A stretch of 64,000 bases of DNA from Caenorhabditis elegans (GCF_000002985.6 NC_003281.10:2666001-2730000); one strand, 5' to 3'; shown: positions 12,301 to 22,997, counted from the stretch's first letter. Notes: generated from the sequence alone by a model not told the origin. Translations and numbers: made by a program.

Positions 12301-14723
12301 AGGACGCCGGAATGACTGGAATGACCACCTCGATGCACAACTTGGCTCAGAGAACCGGTGGTGGATACTCGGCAGGATTTGCTCAAGGATACAAGGACGG
12401 TAACTCGGGAATCTTCGGAGACCGTGTAACCCCGTCTCTGATCTCTCGTCTTGATGAGCAATACGCCGGACAGGAAGACTTCAAGCAAGGATATGTGGAT
12501 GGATTCAAGGAGGGTGCGTCGAGTCGTGTTGGAGAACGATCGAGATTCGAGGACTCGAGAAAGCTTCAGCAATCTCTGACTGAGTTGACAGAGAGGCTGA
12601 CGTCTCTAGAGAAGACCAAGGGAGATGAGATTCATTCGACGAAGATCTACCACGTTTGTGAGTATTCGATTAAAAAATTGCAATTTTGTCTATGTAAAAT
12701 TCCATTGACTCGGTAGAGTAAAAATAGTGAAAACTTGTTCAAACCAATGCAAATATTTAAAAAATACGACATTTTAGAATAACTTTTTGTAGTTTTTTTG
12801 TAGAGCAGTTCTCTTTTTAAAATCAAGATATTCTGTAATAGAACTCTCCATAGACAAATGCTCTTTTGTATTTTTGAAATTTCAGTACGTATTTTTGTGT
12901 TGGTAAAGCTTAAAAGGTGATAAAAATAACTAAAATGAGCTAAAAATCGAATAATCTACCAATTTTGGTATCTCACTTTTTGTGAAACCATAATCTGTCT
13001 TAACTCCTAGTTACGTATGCGATTTCCAGACAACCAACAACCAGAGGGCGCCACGATGAGCTCCACCGGAGCCCAGCTTGCTCAGGAGCTTGAAGAGATC
13101 GGAAGCACTTCCCGCAGAAGCACACTGAGAAGACATTACACGGTTTGTTTATTTTTGAACGTTGCATGTGATTTGAACCGTCATACTTTCAGCCAGGAGA
13201 CTATCTTAAGCAGGACGCCGAGGAAGGATACAACTCGCTGAGCCGAAACCGACGATCCTTGTCGGCTTCTGCTTTGGCTGCGAATAGAGGTTTGTATTTT
13301 ATTGATTTTATTGATTTTTATTGTTTTCTTCTCGAATGCATCCAAAAGAGTTGTTTCTTGCATCCTATTGCATCTAAAATTCTAAGGAGTGATCTTTAAC
13401 CTAACCTTGCAGAAGCCGCCCATCAATCGTCTTCTTATCTTCAAACGGGCGGCACCCTTAGCCGTTCCCGCCACCACATGTCGCATGCCGGATCCTCATA
13501 CCTCTCCCGAGCGGCTCAGGACGCTCAAGTCGGGGGTACCGATACCTACGCGAAACGCTACAACTACCGATCCCGATCGGATGTTGGAAGCCCGCGGCGG
13601 TACGCGAGTCAGACACTGCTCGACGGATCTCGTCCGGGACCATCGACTCCACACGCGAAACGTGATGCTCTGCACACGTTGACCAAGGAGTTGGATAGTC
13701 TCAGTCGATCGCCGGATGTCAGGGGCTCAACGCCACGTGGCACCACTGGCTACGGCTCCGACAACAATGCCTACGATACAGTGAGGTCGAGAGCTAGAGG
13801 ATATTCGAATTATGATTATGGTTTGTCAACTCTTTTCCACTTTCTTTGCATGGATTTCTAAAACCTCTTTCCCATATTTCCAGACACATTCCAATCATCG
13901 CGAAATGTAACCAATAGTAGCTCAGCTGCTGCTGCTGCTAGCGGTGCTCAAACAACTGGAGCAACCGCTGCTTCTTCCTCCTCTGCAACCCAACGTAATT
14001 CGTTTTCCAAATTAATCAGAAATTAGCATGGTGTGATACACTAAGTACATCATATTTGACGCGCAAATAAATTGAATTTTTTTAAAAGAAACTAGTCAAA
14101 AATTTAAAGATTGTGTACGAAGTCCTCAAATGTTCATTTTGGAATTTTTTGCACTGTATTTTACGCGCAAATTTAAAGTCAAACTTGCTCGTCAAGTGTG
14201 GTGTATTGAATAATGCAAAACGTTCTAAAATGCGTACTGAATGCATCAAATTTGACGCACATTTCGAATTTTTTGTAGCAGACAACTATGCATTGGCAAT
14301 AGAACAACAATGCATCAGATTTGACGCGCAAAATTGTGTTTTTCTTAAATTTGCGCGTCAAATATAGTGCATTCATTATCGAGAAACAAATTATCATTCT
14401 GTAAAATTTACAGAAGACAAATCCGGAAAGTGGGCCGAGCAACTGATCGACCTCGTCTCCGAGCCACTTGACACCACAATCGCCCGTATTAACAACTACA
14501 CCTCGTCTTCAAATGGTACGTGAGAGCTAACACTAATTTGCGCGTCAAATAAGATGTGTTGAGTCCGTAACCCTAATACATCAGACTTGACGCGCAAAAT
14601 TGGCTTCGATGCATCATGTTTGATCAGCTCAAAAAATCAATAAAATTTGCAGACCGTGGACAAGGTGACGTCGTAGAAGAGAAATACCATAGAAGCTACA
14701 AAGAAGAGCACTCATCCCGTTAA
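329..14723 (+). CDS. let-805: Myotactin LET-805, fibronectin III transmembrane protein (5' end missing)
   Basis: This is the 3' part (3448 residues) of a very large cell-surface protein. Exons: 329-1343, 1510-8713, 8758-8835, 8993-9383, 10762-10870, 11887-12035, 12157-12657, 13030-13142, 13193-13289, 13413-13820, 13884-13994, 14414-14515, 14653-14723; all phases agree. I count about 28 FN3 domains (each with a conserved W in strand B and a Y/L-xPxTxY turn) up to 9383. The exon at 10762 encodes a membrane segment (SSWPWWWLLLPLLAALLL) followed by CCC and basic residues. The roughly 530-residue cytoplasmic tail has four [FY]xxG[YF]xxGxxD/E repeats (about 12163-12530), Arg/Ser-rich stretches and an Ala/Ser-rich stretch. 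Known of the family: myotactin is an epidermal protein at fibrous organelles that keeps body-wall muscle attached to epidermis and cuticle. The identification rests on domain architecture and remembered gene order. It converges on pbo-1. Confidence 0.93.
9481..9786. repeat. Interstitial telomere-like TTAGGC array in let-805 intron
   Basis: About 300 bp of degenerate TTAGGC hexamers (GGCTTA units on the + strand), interspersed with variants such as TTAGTC, TTAGAC and TTAGGA. TTAGGC is the nematode telomere unit. The array lies in the long intron just before the exon encoding the membrane segment. It translates into an Arg-Leu run, which is not a real protein. Confidence 0.93.
9787..10159. other. 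let-805 intron, no feature seen
   Basis: Unique-looking intron sequence between the telomere-like array and the GC-richer block that begins near 10160. No splice-compatible exon in the required phase was found. Confidence 0.6.
10160..10511 (+). promoter_or_regulatory. let-805: Candidate internal promoter and alternative first exon of let-805
   Basis: This block is much less A/T-rich than the surrounding intron. It holds TATAAA at 10275-10280 directly followed by TGATAA at 10281-10286, a second GATAAT near 10170, and a GCGCGCGTCGCGCG palindrome just before the TATA motif. At 10493 an ATG opens a short frame (MSAYPD plus one base) that ends at a good donor (G then GTGAGT, 10511/10512). The single leftover base matches the phase required by the exon at 10762. 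Joining them would give a 559-residue product with the membrane segment and the whole cytoplasmic tail but no FN3 domains. The splice geometry is seen; promoter activity is inferred. Confidence 0.55.
10871..11886. repeat. let-805 intron with degenerate roughly 120-180 bp repeats
   Basis: A phrase resembling TGTACCTTAATGACC followed by TATAGGTTCAATGAA recurs with drift near 11280, 11385, 11497 and 11660. This suggests an old tandem duplication inside the intron. No exon is evident. Confidence 0.5.
14035..14640. repeat. Cluster of GCGCGTCAAAT-type short repeats, let-805 introns
   Basis: The two last large introns of let-805 carry repeated short inverted units. The core is TTTGACGCGCAAAT or its complement, next to a TGCATCA/GTGCATT box (near 14055, 14165, 14250, 14320, 14350, 14540, 14590). 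This is one cluster of a family spread over the whole window. Confidence 0.8.
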
Positions 14724-14743
14724 TCTCTGGAAATTTTCAACCA

Positions 14744-14749
14744 AATAAA
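14744..14749 (+). terminator. let-805: Poly(A) signal of let-805
   Basis: AATAAA lies 21 bases after the let-805 stop codon (TAA at 14721-14723), at the normal distance for C. elegans 3' end formation. Confidence 0.7.
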
Positions 14750-15553
14750 AACTGCCTAATTTGGAGGACAAAAACCATACTCCAAGTTTTCTATACTATT
14801 TCTAGCTTTTAATTGTCATTTTTGTTTCGGTGCTGCCCCCTCCCTTATATTGTTACCCGCCTCCCCCCACCCGCCCTCCTACACAAGTATGTATATTTTC
14901 TAATATGGTGCTAGACGACTTATCATATCCCTACAAAAACCGTAAAATGCTCAATTTTCCCCCTGATTTTTGCTCTTGGAAACTGAAAAACACGAATGTT
15001 TCAATTCACTGCCAAATATGTTTCTCTCAATTATTTTTATGATTTTTTTTTTTCATTCTTTTTCTATTTCTTTCTTCACTTGTGATTTCAATAATGAACA
15101 GAGTATCTTTTTATATGGTTTTTGTGTGCATTTGAGCGTAAGATATGGTAAAATAGTTGCATTGAAGTTGCGTACTAAATACAACAGATTTGACGCGCAA
15201 ATTTTAAAATTTGCGCGCCAAATATTGTTTTGGTATGGCAATTGGTTATGACAACAAGTTTAAAATGGCGTACATGATACAACATAATTGACGAGCGAAC
15301 TTTGAAGACACCAGAACATTTGAATTTTCAAGTGAAAATATACTTTTGAACTTGCGCGTGAGATATGGTGCATCAGTGGGTTCAGTGCTCAGAATTGCGT
15401 TCACCATACAACAGATTTGACGCGAAAAACACAAAAAATCAATAATGTTTCCACACAAATTATTTTATCGATTTCTCTTTTACATGTATAACAAACGAAT
15501 AATATAACACATTACTGATTATCCAGGTGGTTCCATTTTGTATTAAAATAAAA
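14750..15553. other. Convergent intergenic region let-805 / pbo-1
   Basis: No gene is supported. The stretch holds pyrimidine-rich sequence near 14830-14880 and further GCGCGTCAAAT-type units near 15190-15225 and 15350-15425. Both flanking genes end here, from opposite sides. Confidence 0.7.
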
Positions 15554-18500
15554 TTATGTCAAAAAACGGAAGGACATCTTCTGCTCGATATCTGTCTTTT
15601 CCATTGCCTGAAATTGTATAAAATTTGGGTCAAACAGCATCACAAGCACTTACGTTGCAGAATTCTTGAAAAGTGATGAATCCGTCTCCGTCTCTATCAG
15701 CTTCACGCATTGTTCTGTCCGCAATTGAGTTTACTTGATCTTTTGGAACACCTACTCCGATCATCATCTGAATTTTTGGGTTCGCATTGGAAAAGGTCAA
15801 TGGAAGCAGTTTTGCGCGTCAAATATGGTGCATTGAGTGTGTAAATTCAAATTCTGCATATAGTAATCTCAATGCACTAGATTTGACCCACAAAATGCAA
15901 CTTTGCGCGTCAATTATGGTGGATTATGTCCGTGCTTGCAACTATGCAACACCATCCCTAATACGCCAAATTCCACGCGCAAAAGTTCAAAGTATACCGC
16001 AAGAATATCCTGAAACTCGTCCTTTGTAATGGTTCCACTTTTATTCAAATCGTACATCGTAAACGCGACTGGAACAAAGAAAAATTTGCATTGAATTCGA
16101 AAAACTACTCACATCTCAATTTTGCCTCTCTGCTATTCCATGGATGCGGCTTGTTTTTGTTGATCGGGCGGAAATGGCTCAGAACTTTTACAAAATCTTT
16201 GAAGTACACTTTGCGGCGTTCCAAGACTCTGAAAATGCAGGAAACTGAGTAATTTTTGAGTAAGTATGCTTAGAAAAATGTGCGCGTCAGGTATGATGCA
16301 AAGTTGCGGACTTTTCGTACTTGATACACCAAATTTGACGCGCAAATCTCACAGAAAATTCGAATTAGCGCTGTGGGCTTGATACATCATATTTGACGCG
16401 CTAATCTCACAGAATATCAAAATTTGCTCGTCAAATCGGGTGTGTTGCTGTCGCGGACTTAATGCACCATATTTGACGCGCAAATCTCACAGAAAATCTG
16501 GATTTGCGCGTTAAATCAGGTGCATTGGTGTTACGGACTCGAGGCATTATATTATACGCGCAAATTTTGTAGAGCATTGAAATTTGCGCGTCAAATCTGA
16601 TGCATCGGTGTTGTGTACTTGATGCACCATATTTGACGCGCAAACTTCGTAGAGAGTTGAAATTTGCGCGTCAAGTCCGGTGTATTGGTGTTGCGGACTC
16701 AATGCAACATGTTTAACGCGCAAATCTCACAGAAAATCTGAATATGGGCGTCAAATTTGGTGTATTGATGTGTCCGGAATCAAGGCATCATATATGACGC
16801 GCAATTTTCAAGGCGTTTCCAGGAAGTCTGTAGTTTTTGGCCTCAATTAGGGGAGTTTAAGGTCAATTGGCCCAGAGCAACAAAGCCTATTGTCCCGGAG
16901 CCATTGTCAAAAAAGAGCACTTAGTAATTTTGCTAGTAGAGGCTACAACTCAATTTTTTCCCCTCTTATTGCAGTTTTTTTTTTCAGAATTTCCAGAATT
17001 TCCAGAGCACAACACGCAATCCCCTTGCCGCCGCCGAGCCATTTATTTCTTTTTGTTTCCAGAAGAATTTTCCCCTTATTTTTCTTCTTTTTTTTCTCCA
17101 AACTAATTGATCGCCCCCCCCCCCCCCCCCCCCCCTCTTCTTCCCCTCTCTCTGAGTAGTCTGTGTGCTCCAAAATGAGATTAAGCTGGGTTTTTTGGGG
17201 AGTTTTTTTTGTTTCTTTTAATTCTAATTTTATTTTATTTTATTTTGTTTCTCTCTTTTTAACCAAAAAGTTCTTCTCCCTCCAGAGCCGAAAATTCCCA
17301 CGAAAAGTGTAAATCTTGAGGGGATGACAGCTGCTGCTCGCCGAGCACACCAGTCACTCCTCTTCACAACTTTTTGCCTCTTTTCCAGTCGTTTAACAGG
17401 TTGTTACTTCTGAGTTTTACCTACTTTTCGCCTTGATTTTAGCTGAAAATTGAAAATTTCAGGGAGTTTCAAGATTGAAAAATGAATTTTTATTCTTTGG
17501 TTCAAGGTTAGGCTTAGGGTTAGGGCTTAGGCTTAGACTTACGCTTAGGATTAGGCTTAGGATTCGGCTTAGGCTTAAGCTTAAACTTAGGCTTAGGCTT
17601 AGGCTTAGGCTTAGGCTTAAGCCTAGGCTTAAGCTTAGGCTTAGGGCTTAAACTTAGGCTCAAGCTTGGGCTTAGGGCATATGCTTAGATTTTGGCTTAG
17701 GCTTAGGCTTAGAATTCCAGATTCAAGTGACTTTTTGTGATTTTTAAGCTTGAATTTTTTGCAATTGTTTGGAATTTTTTCTGTAGATTTTAAGCCTAAA
17801 ATTAGAATTTGCAATAAATTTTAAGCCGAATATTAAAAAAAAACTGTAACTTTTAACCTACAAGAATACGGATTTTTAGTGATTTTTAAGGTAGAAAAAT
17901 AGAAAATAGAATTTCTCAGTATTTTTCAGGCTAAAAACTTAATAACTTTAATTTTTATAAATTTTATGCTAGAAAATCAAAGTTTTCGAAAAATGGTGCA
18001 ATTTTAAAGCATGGTGCATTGAAGGAATTTAGCTTGGAAACGCATAATTTGACGCGCAAATGTGCTAGAAAAGACAGACTTTTAGCTGAAAAAGGAGCAA
18101 AAGTGGCTTCTGGGCTCGGGAAGAATTGAAAATTGGAAGAATTGAAAATTTCCGGCAAATCGTTAAATCGCCGGATTTTAAATATCCGGCAAATTCGATT
18201 TTCCCATTTTTTCCGATTAAAAACCAATCAATCTTCAAATTCCCGCATTTTGTCATTGGAGCGTATTTGTTTCAAATAAAATTTATAGTTTGTGACTTAT
18301 TTTTCGCGTAATAAAATAATAAAATAGTAAAATTCCTGCGGTCAAAACTTCCAGACGTCATCATAAAAATGACAAATTTCTGAGCATCTAGCTGCTGATA
18401 ATCCTAAACATATTATTAATTCAACACCCCCTCCCTCCACAACTTTTTCCCGTCTTCCTCATATTTTCTTCAAATTCCCTAAAAAGGTTTCATTTTTTTT

Positions 18501-20460
18501 AATCCTAGTTCATTTAAAGATCATAAAATTCTGCCCTCAGAAAATGCGCTCCAATATTAAAAATTCAAAAAAGTCAATAAAAATCCGATTTCATTACGGA
18601 CTTAATTCACTATATATGACGCGCAAATCTAACGATGCTCCTATGATGCACCATGTTTGCACGCCAAATCTGGTGCATAGGCTCCACGTACCCAATACAT
18701 CATATTTAACGCGCAAATTGGCAACGGTCAACTCTAAAAAATAGATGTAATCAAAAGCTTTTGACTTTTAGCTAAGCCGAGCTAAGCCCAGTCGCCGAAT
18801 AAAAAAACGTATTGAGCAAAAGCAGCAGCAGCAGGAGCCAAAAATATTGTCTGTTCATTTCTTCGTTTCCCTCCCTCCGTTCAGGCAGAGAGTTATCCTC
18901 ATCTTCTTCTCTTTTTTCTTCTTTACTCTATCATATTATTCCGACCAGATTGTTGGCGGCGGCTGTTCATTCTCTTTTTATTCCTATTTCTCTCATTACA
19001 TATATTTCCCCCCACTCCCACTATTATCTTCATATTCTTCCAGTTTTTTTCTTCTTAATTTTTGGAAATTGACTTACTCTGCGTCGGCGAAGAATGCGTC
19101 GATGATCCGGTCTCCGAGAGGATTTTGTTTCAGCTCGGCGATTGACTGAAAGAAATTCAATTTTTTTAGCGCGTCAAATATGGTGCATTGAATCCGCAAT
19201 ATGAAATAGTGCAGAAAATTATGTCATACATCATATTTGACTCGCAAATTTGCTCCAGTATAAAGTTTGCGCGTCAAATATGGGGTATTGCATACTTTTG
19301 GGCGTTACGACTTAAAACACCATATCTGACGCGCAAAACACCTTTTTTCTGTGTAATATGTACATTTGCGCGTCAAATATGGTGTATTGCGTGCTTTTGC
19401 AAACTAACGGGAAGTCAGAAAGTCCCATTTCGCTTTGATCTTCAAAAAATGCGGGAGTTGAGGCGCAGAGAGCGTTCTGACGTCACAATTTTTCTGTTAG
19501 AAAATTCCCGCATTTTTTGTAGATCAAACCGCAATGAGACAGCCTGACACCGCGTGCGAACTACACCATATTTGACGCGCAAATTTATATTTATTCTCAC
19601 CTGAAAATCTCCTTTTGTGAGGAAATACTCATTTGTAGTCTTATCCCTGTGAGTTGCCAGCGAGATGAATCTTCCGTACAGTTTCAGAATTCCACCGCGA
19701 GACACTGAAATTTAAAAGATCATGATTTTATCATTAGAGCGCACTTGCTAATCAAAATTTTATCTCTAGAGCGCACTTGCCATCGTTGCCGAAATTTAAT
19801 TTTCTAATTTTTCTCATTAGAGCGCGCATGCTCAGTTAGTTCATGAATAATATTATACCCTAAATTTTGCGCGCGCTTACCTTTTGCGGCTAATCGGAAA
19901 ATTTTAATTTTTGTAGTTTTTTCACTAGAGCGCACTTACAACTTTTTAACAGCGGGAAATTCAAAATTTTTGGTAATTTTCATTAGAGCGCACATGCTCA
20001 ATGAGAAAATTCAAATTTAAAGTGTTCTGTTACACAAAACAGTGGGTTTTCATTGTTTTATCACTAGAGCGCATTTGCAATCGTCGCCGAATTTGAATTT
20101 TTGGCGAACATAGTGTAGTGAAGTTTGAGCTCTTTTTCTTGACAAAAAGGAGCAAAAAAGGTGCTGCCAAAAAGTGGGAAGAGAGTCGAAAATAAATTTA
20201 TTGGAAGAAAAAAAGTGGGGGCCCTCCTGACTCCACGTTGTTTCACTTTTTCTCTTTTTTTTCGCCTTCTTCTTTTTTTTTCATGAATAAATATGAGATG
20301 AGGGGGTATGTAGGTGCCCTTACCTCGTTTTCCTAACTTTTTTTATTTTCAAATTGATACTTTTTTCAGATAAAGAGAAATAAGAAAAAAACTCACATCC
20401 ACTCTCAATGCTCAAGTGTTCGAGCTCGTGCTCTGGAATTTGAGACGAATTTTGGCCCAT
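15554..20460 (-). CDS. pbo-1: Calcineurin B homologous protein (CHP family) PBO-1
   Basis: Exons on the minus strand: 20460-20397, 19704-19601, 19145-19078, 16228 to about 16113, 16068-15998, 15767-15654, 15607-15554; 196 residues. The start MGQNSSQ fits an N-myristoylation signal. The order of segments follows human CHP1: GDFQSIAELKQNPLGDRII, then FKDFVKVLSHFRP. Two complete EF-hand loops follow (YDLNKSGTITKDEF, then ADRDGDGFITFQEF), and the C-terminus is EKTDIEQKMSFRFLT. The two N-terminal EF-hands lack acidic loop residues, as usual in CHPs. Known: CHPs bind and activate Na+/H+ exchangers; worm PBO-1 acts in the intestine in proton signalling for the posterior body contraction. Intron 3 is 2.9 kb and packed with repeats. 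The pbo-1 name comes from memory of the gene's type and location; the CHP assignment is firm. Confidence 0.92.
15810..15985. repeat. GCGCGTCAAAT-type units in pbo-1 intron
   Basis: Three units of the window-wide short inverted repeat: TTTGCGCGTCAAATATGG near 15812, the reverse form near 15880-15900, and one more near 15903-15980. They sit between two EF-hand exons of pbo-1. Confidence 0.75.
16260..16805. repeat. Dense array of alternating GCGCGTCAAAT / TTTGACGCGCAAAT units
   Basis: Within about 540 bp the unit occurs more than ten times in alternating orientation. Each is joined to a box like TGCACCATA and to a spacer such as CTCACAGAAAATCTG. The spacing is fairly regular (roughly 50-60 bp between like-oriented units), so the array is both tandem and internally inverted. 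It lies in pbo-1 intron 3. Confidence 0.88.
17114..17135. repeat. 22-base C tract (G tract on minus strand)
   Basis: An uninterrupted run of 22 C residues in pbo-1 intron 3. On the minus strand it is a G22 tract with G-quadruplex potential. Long G tracts are known to need the DOG-1 (FANCJ-type) helicase for stability in C. elegans. Confidence 0.95.
17280..17405. other. Non-repetitive GC-richer island in pbo-1 intron 3
   Basis: A short stretch of balanced composition with a GCTGCTGCTCGCCGAGC segment, unlike the A/T-rich and repeat-laden sequence on both sides. No open frame with matching splice phases fits it into pbo-1. It could be a regulatory element; nothing more can be said from sequence alone. 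Confidence 0.35.
17505..17715. repeat. Interstitial telomere-like TTAGGC array in pbo-1 intron
   Basis: About 200 bp of TTAGGC units with variants (TTAGGG, TTAAGC, TTAGAC). The longest perfect stretch is near 17585-17615. This is the second of three telomere-like arrays in the window. Confidence 0.93.
18000..19077. repeat. Remaining pbo-1 intron 3 with scattered short inverted repeats
   Basis: Single GCGCGTCAAAT-type units near 18000-18060, 18600-18640 and 18650-18720 lie in otherwise A/T-rich or pyrimidine-rich intron. No exon is supported. Confidence 0.6.
19160..19385. repeat. GCGCGTCAAAT-type units in pbo-1 intron 2
   Basis: Five to six units of the dispersed inverted repeat in alternating orientation between the second and third pbo-1 exons. 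They are followed directly by a foldback element. Confidence 0.8.
19413..19556. mobile_element. Foldback element, ATCTACAAAAAATGCGGG family (copy 1)
   Basis: Inverted arms contain GTCAGAAAGTCCCATTTCG ... AAAAAATGCGGGA and their complements. The centre carries a perfect TGACGTCA (19478-19485). It has no coding capacity and looks like a non-autonomous MITE in pbo-1 intron 2. Five further copies lie at 42-50 kb. Confidence 0.85.
19728..20090. repeat. Tandem cluster of TAGAGCGCACTTGC units
   Basis: The phrase (C/T)ATTAGAGCGCACTTGC or close variants recurs about every 50-80 bp (near 19735, 19778, 19830, 19928, 19985, 20063) in pbo-1 intron 1. The same box in reverse (GCAAATGCGCTCTAATTG) clusters again at 42.2-42.7 kb. 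Confidence 0.75.
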
Positions 20461-20889
20461 TCTGTAGATTTGGTTTTTGAAAAGATTAGATGTGAAAAGG
20501 TAAGAAAATAGAAAAAGTTGGAGGGAAAAAAAGTTATTTTTGTCAATGTTTTTTTTTTAATTAAAACTATTTTCCATTTTTTCCAAGAAAAGTAATACTA
20601 AAAATGTATTTTTTCTGAAATTTTCCCCGAAAATCTGTTTAGGCAGGCGTAGGTCGCCTTGGACTCAGGCAGGCAAGTTTTGTGTTGTAAAATCGGCACC
20701 TTTCACCAATGCACTATTAAGAAAAAAAAATCACGGGAAGCAAAGAGCAACAGCAAAAAAAAAAGAGAAAAAAAATGTCAAAAGTGAAAAATGAAATTTC
20801 CTTTTTTTTCCAATTTTTTCTTCGTTACGAAAGAAGTCACAATTGAGGAGAGAGAACGGAAATTTGACGTAAATTCGTTTTTTGCAGAA
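20461..20889. promoter_or_regulatory. Divergent promoter region pbo-1 / small membrane protein gene
   Basis: About 430 bp separate the two start codons, so regulatory sites of both genes should lie here. On the right side TTTTTTGCAG (AG at 20886-20887) stands two bases before the ATG at 20890 and looks like a spliced-leader acceptor. I recognise no specific factor site. Confidence 0.55.
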
Positions 20890-22997
20890 ATGCCACGTAA
20901 CTGCTATCCATTATGCGCAGAGAAACGAGATTTTATGGAGGTAAGTTTTTTTTTTTTGGAAAACAAAAAATCTTTAACTTCTATTTTCAAAGTTACTTTT
21001 GTCCAAAAAAATTTGAAATATTCCACAAAATTTCGGTTATCGATGACAAAATTGCCGAAAAATCATCGATGCACCATGTTTTTTTTACAAACATTCCTTG
21101 CCATTTTAACAGTTTTTGTCGAAAATTCAATAAATTCTGCGAAAAAAATGTTTTTAATTGCAAAATTTGTTAAAGAAAACCAATAAAAAAATGACTTTTC
21201 TGAAGAAAAGTCTAAAAAATTGTCGATGCACCATGTTTTCAACATAACTGTTTATAACAAAATCTTGACAGAAACAACAAAAATTCGCTAAAAATTCTAA
21301 TATGAGAAATTCGTCGATGCACCATGATTGAAAATGATTTTACTGCCAGAAAACATTTTAAAAAATTCGCGAAAAATGCTAATTAGCAAAATTCGTGAAT
21401 ACATCATGATTAGAAATGCTTTCTGAAACATATTTCTTGGAAATTTAAGATTTTTTTTTACAAAAATTGGTTTTTTGCCACAAAACGCATCGAAAACGGA
21501 AATAGAAAGAGAATTGCGTACATTTTCACGCGTGGCAGAATAGAGGACAGACATGTGGAAATGATAATAAATGATAAAAATGGAGAAAATTTGATAAGAA
21601 AGTTTAGTTTTATTGGCTCGCCGAGCTTGAACCATGGCTCTCTATGTGTGTGTCGGCAAGTCTTTGTGAAGTCAATGTATCACATTTCATTCTATATTCG
21701 GTCATTTTGAGAAAGTCATGGGAAAAATGAAAAAAAAACTTGGTTTTTTGAGGAAAGAACAAACAAAATTATTGCATGCATTTTTGTGGGAATCGATAAT
21801 ATTGACGGAAGGAAAGCGGAAAAAATACAAGAAGGAAAATTTCGAAACTGGCAATAAAAAGATTTTATTGACCATTTAATGCATTATACCGAAAAAAATT
21901 TTTGAACCAATTTTCGAGCATTTTTTGTTATACTTTCTGTGATTTTTAGCAACTTTTACATTAAAAATAAGTTTTTAAAATGTATTTAAAGTTAAAAAGT
22001 AAATTTTTCATTTATTTTAAATGATTATTACAATATGGATTTTTTTCCCGAGAAAGCAATTTAAAATATTGTTTTTTTTTAAATAGGCAAGTTTTTAAAA
22101 CTAGAATTTCGAATTTTTTGCAAAAAACTGTAGGAAAATCCTATGAAACATATCATGGTGCATCGATAAAAATTTGAGTTTTTTTTGGTTTTCTTATTTC
22201 GAATTTTTCGAATTTTTGAAAAATAGGTCGAACATGGTGCATCGATATTTTGCCGGCATAAAAATTATTCAAATTAAAGAAACCAATTTTAAAAATTCGA
22301 AAATGTTGAAAATCAGCAAAATTCCAAAAAAAAAATTTTGCAAGACATTGCTCGAAAGCAATGGTGCATCGAAGAAAATTAATTAAATATAATACTTATT
22401 AATTGAGATTTCTAAGCGTTAAAACGGATTTTTATTTTTATTTTTTTTTAGAGAAATACACCTAAAAACTGTCTGTTTTCTGGCAAAAATTCCGGAAAAA
22501 AGGCCCGTAAAAAATTTAATATTTTCAGCACAATCCTGCGCAAAATGGGACAGATTTCTATCGAGAATACGATCCGATGGTCGGCATCGGCACCGCCGCC
22601 GTTTTAGCGTTATTTTTCTTCACAATTACGATAAATGGGTTAGTTTTTTGAAGTCTATGTCCAAAATTTTGAAAAAAATCCAAAATCGATTTTCTGGGAA
22701 AAAATTTAAAGTTTCGACCAACATTTTTGGATAAAAATTCAAAATTGTTTTTAAAAGAAACCTTTAAAATTTCAAAAAAAAACTAGAAACTCCATAAAAA
22801 GTTTCTAAAGACCGGTTTTGATTTAAGAACTTCAAATAATGGAACATGTTTCGATAGAAAATCCCAAAATTTCTAAAAATGTTAATTTTTGCAGGTGTAT
22901 TCGATGCGCGGTTCGAAAGTACAAAATGCACAAATTCTACAAAGAGATTCGAAAAGCCGAGGCGGATAATCAGAAAAAACTATGTGATAACGTTTAA
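20890..22997 (+). CDS. Small single-pass membrane protein, function unknown
   Basis: Three exons (20890-20940, 22529-22638, 22895-22997) encode 87 residues and splice in phase with canonical sites. The protein starts MPRNCYPLCAEKRDFME. It has one hydrophobic segment (GIGTAAVLALFFFTITI, about residues 37-53) followed at once by a Cys/Arg/Lys-rich end (CIRCAVRKYKMHKFYKEI...). This suggests a type III or tail-proximal membrane protein with a basic cytosolic C-terminus of about 33 residues. A frame open upstream to 20791 would add a poorly composed extension. I chose the ATG at 20890 because a trans-splice-like acceptor ends two bases before it. The first intron (1.6 kb) is A/T-rich and holds TGCACCATG repeats. 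I do not recognise the family. Confidence 0.75.
21055..22380. repeat. TCGATGCACCATG repeats in small-gene intron 1
   Basis: The box TCGATGCACCATG occurs in + orientation near 21065, 21222 and 21311, with a weaker one near 21396. It occurs in reverse (CATGGTGCATCGA) near 22154, 22227 and 22362. This opposite orientation at the two ends of a 1.3 kb stretch suggests nested or inverted insertion. Confidence 0.65.

Noticed and set aside
16867..17173. Frames around the C22 tract in pbo-1 intron 3
   Set aside because: Low-complexity pyrimidine tract; proline and phenylalanine runs come from the base composition.
20791..20889. N-terminal extension of the small membrane protein to 20791
   Set aside because: The extension is Phe-rich, covers a likely trans-splice acceptor, and would lie in outron sequence; the ATG at 20890 is better supported.
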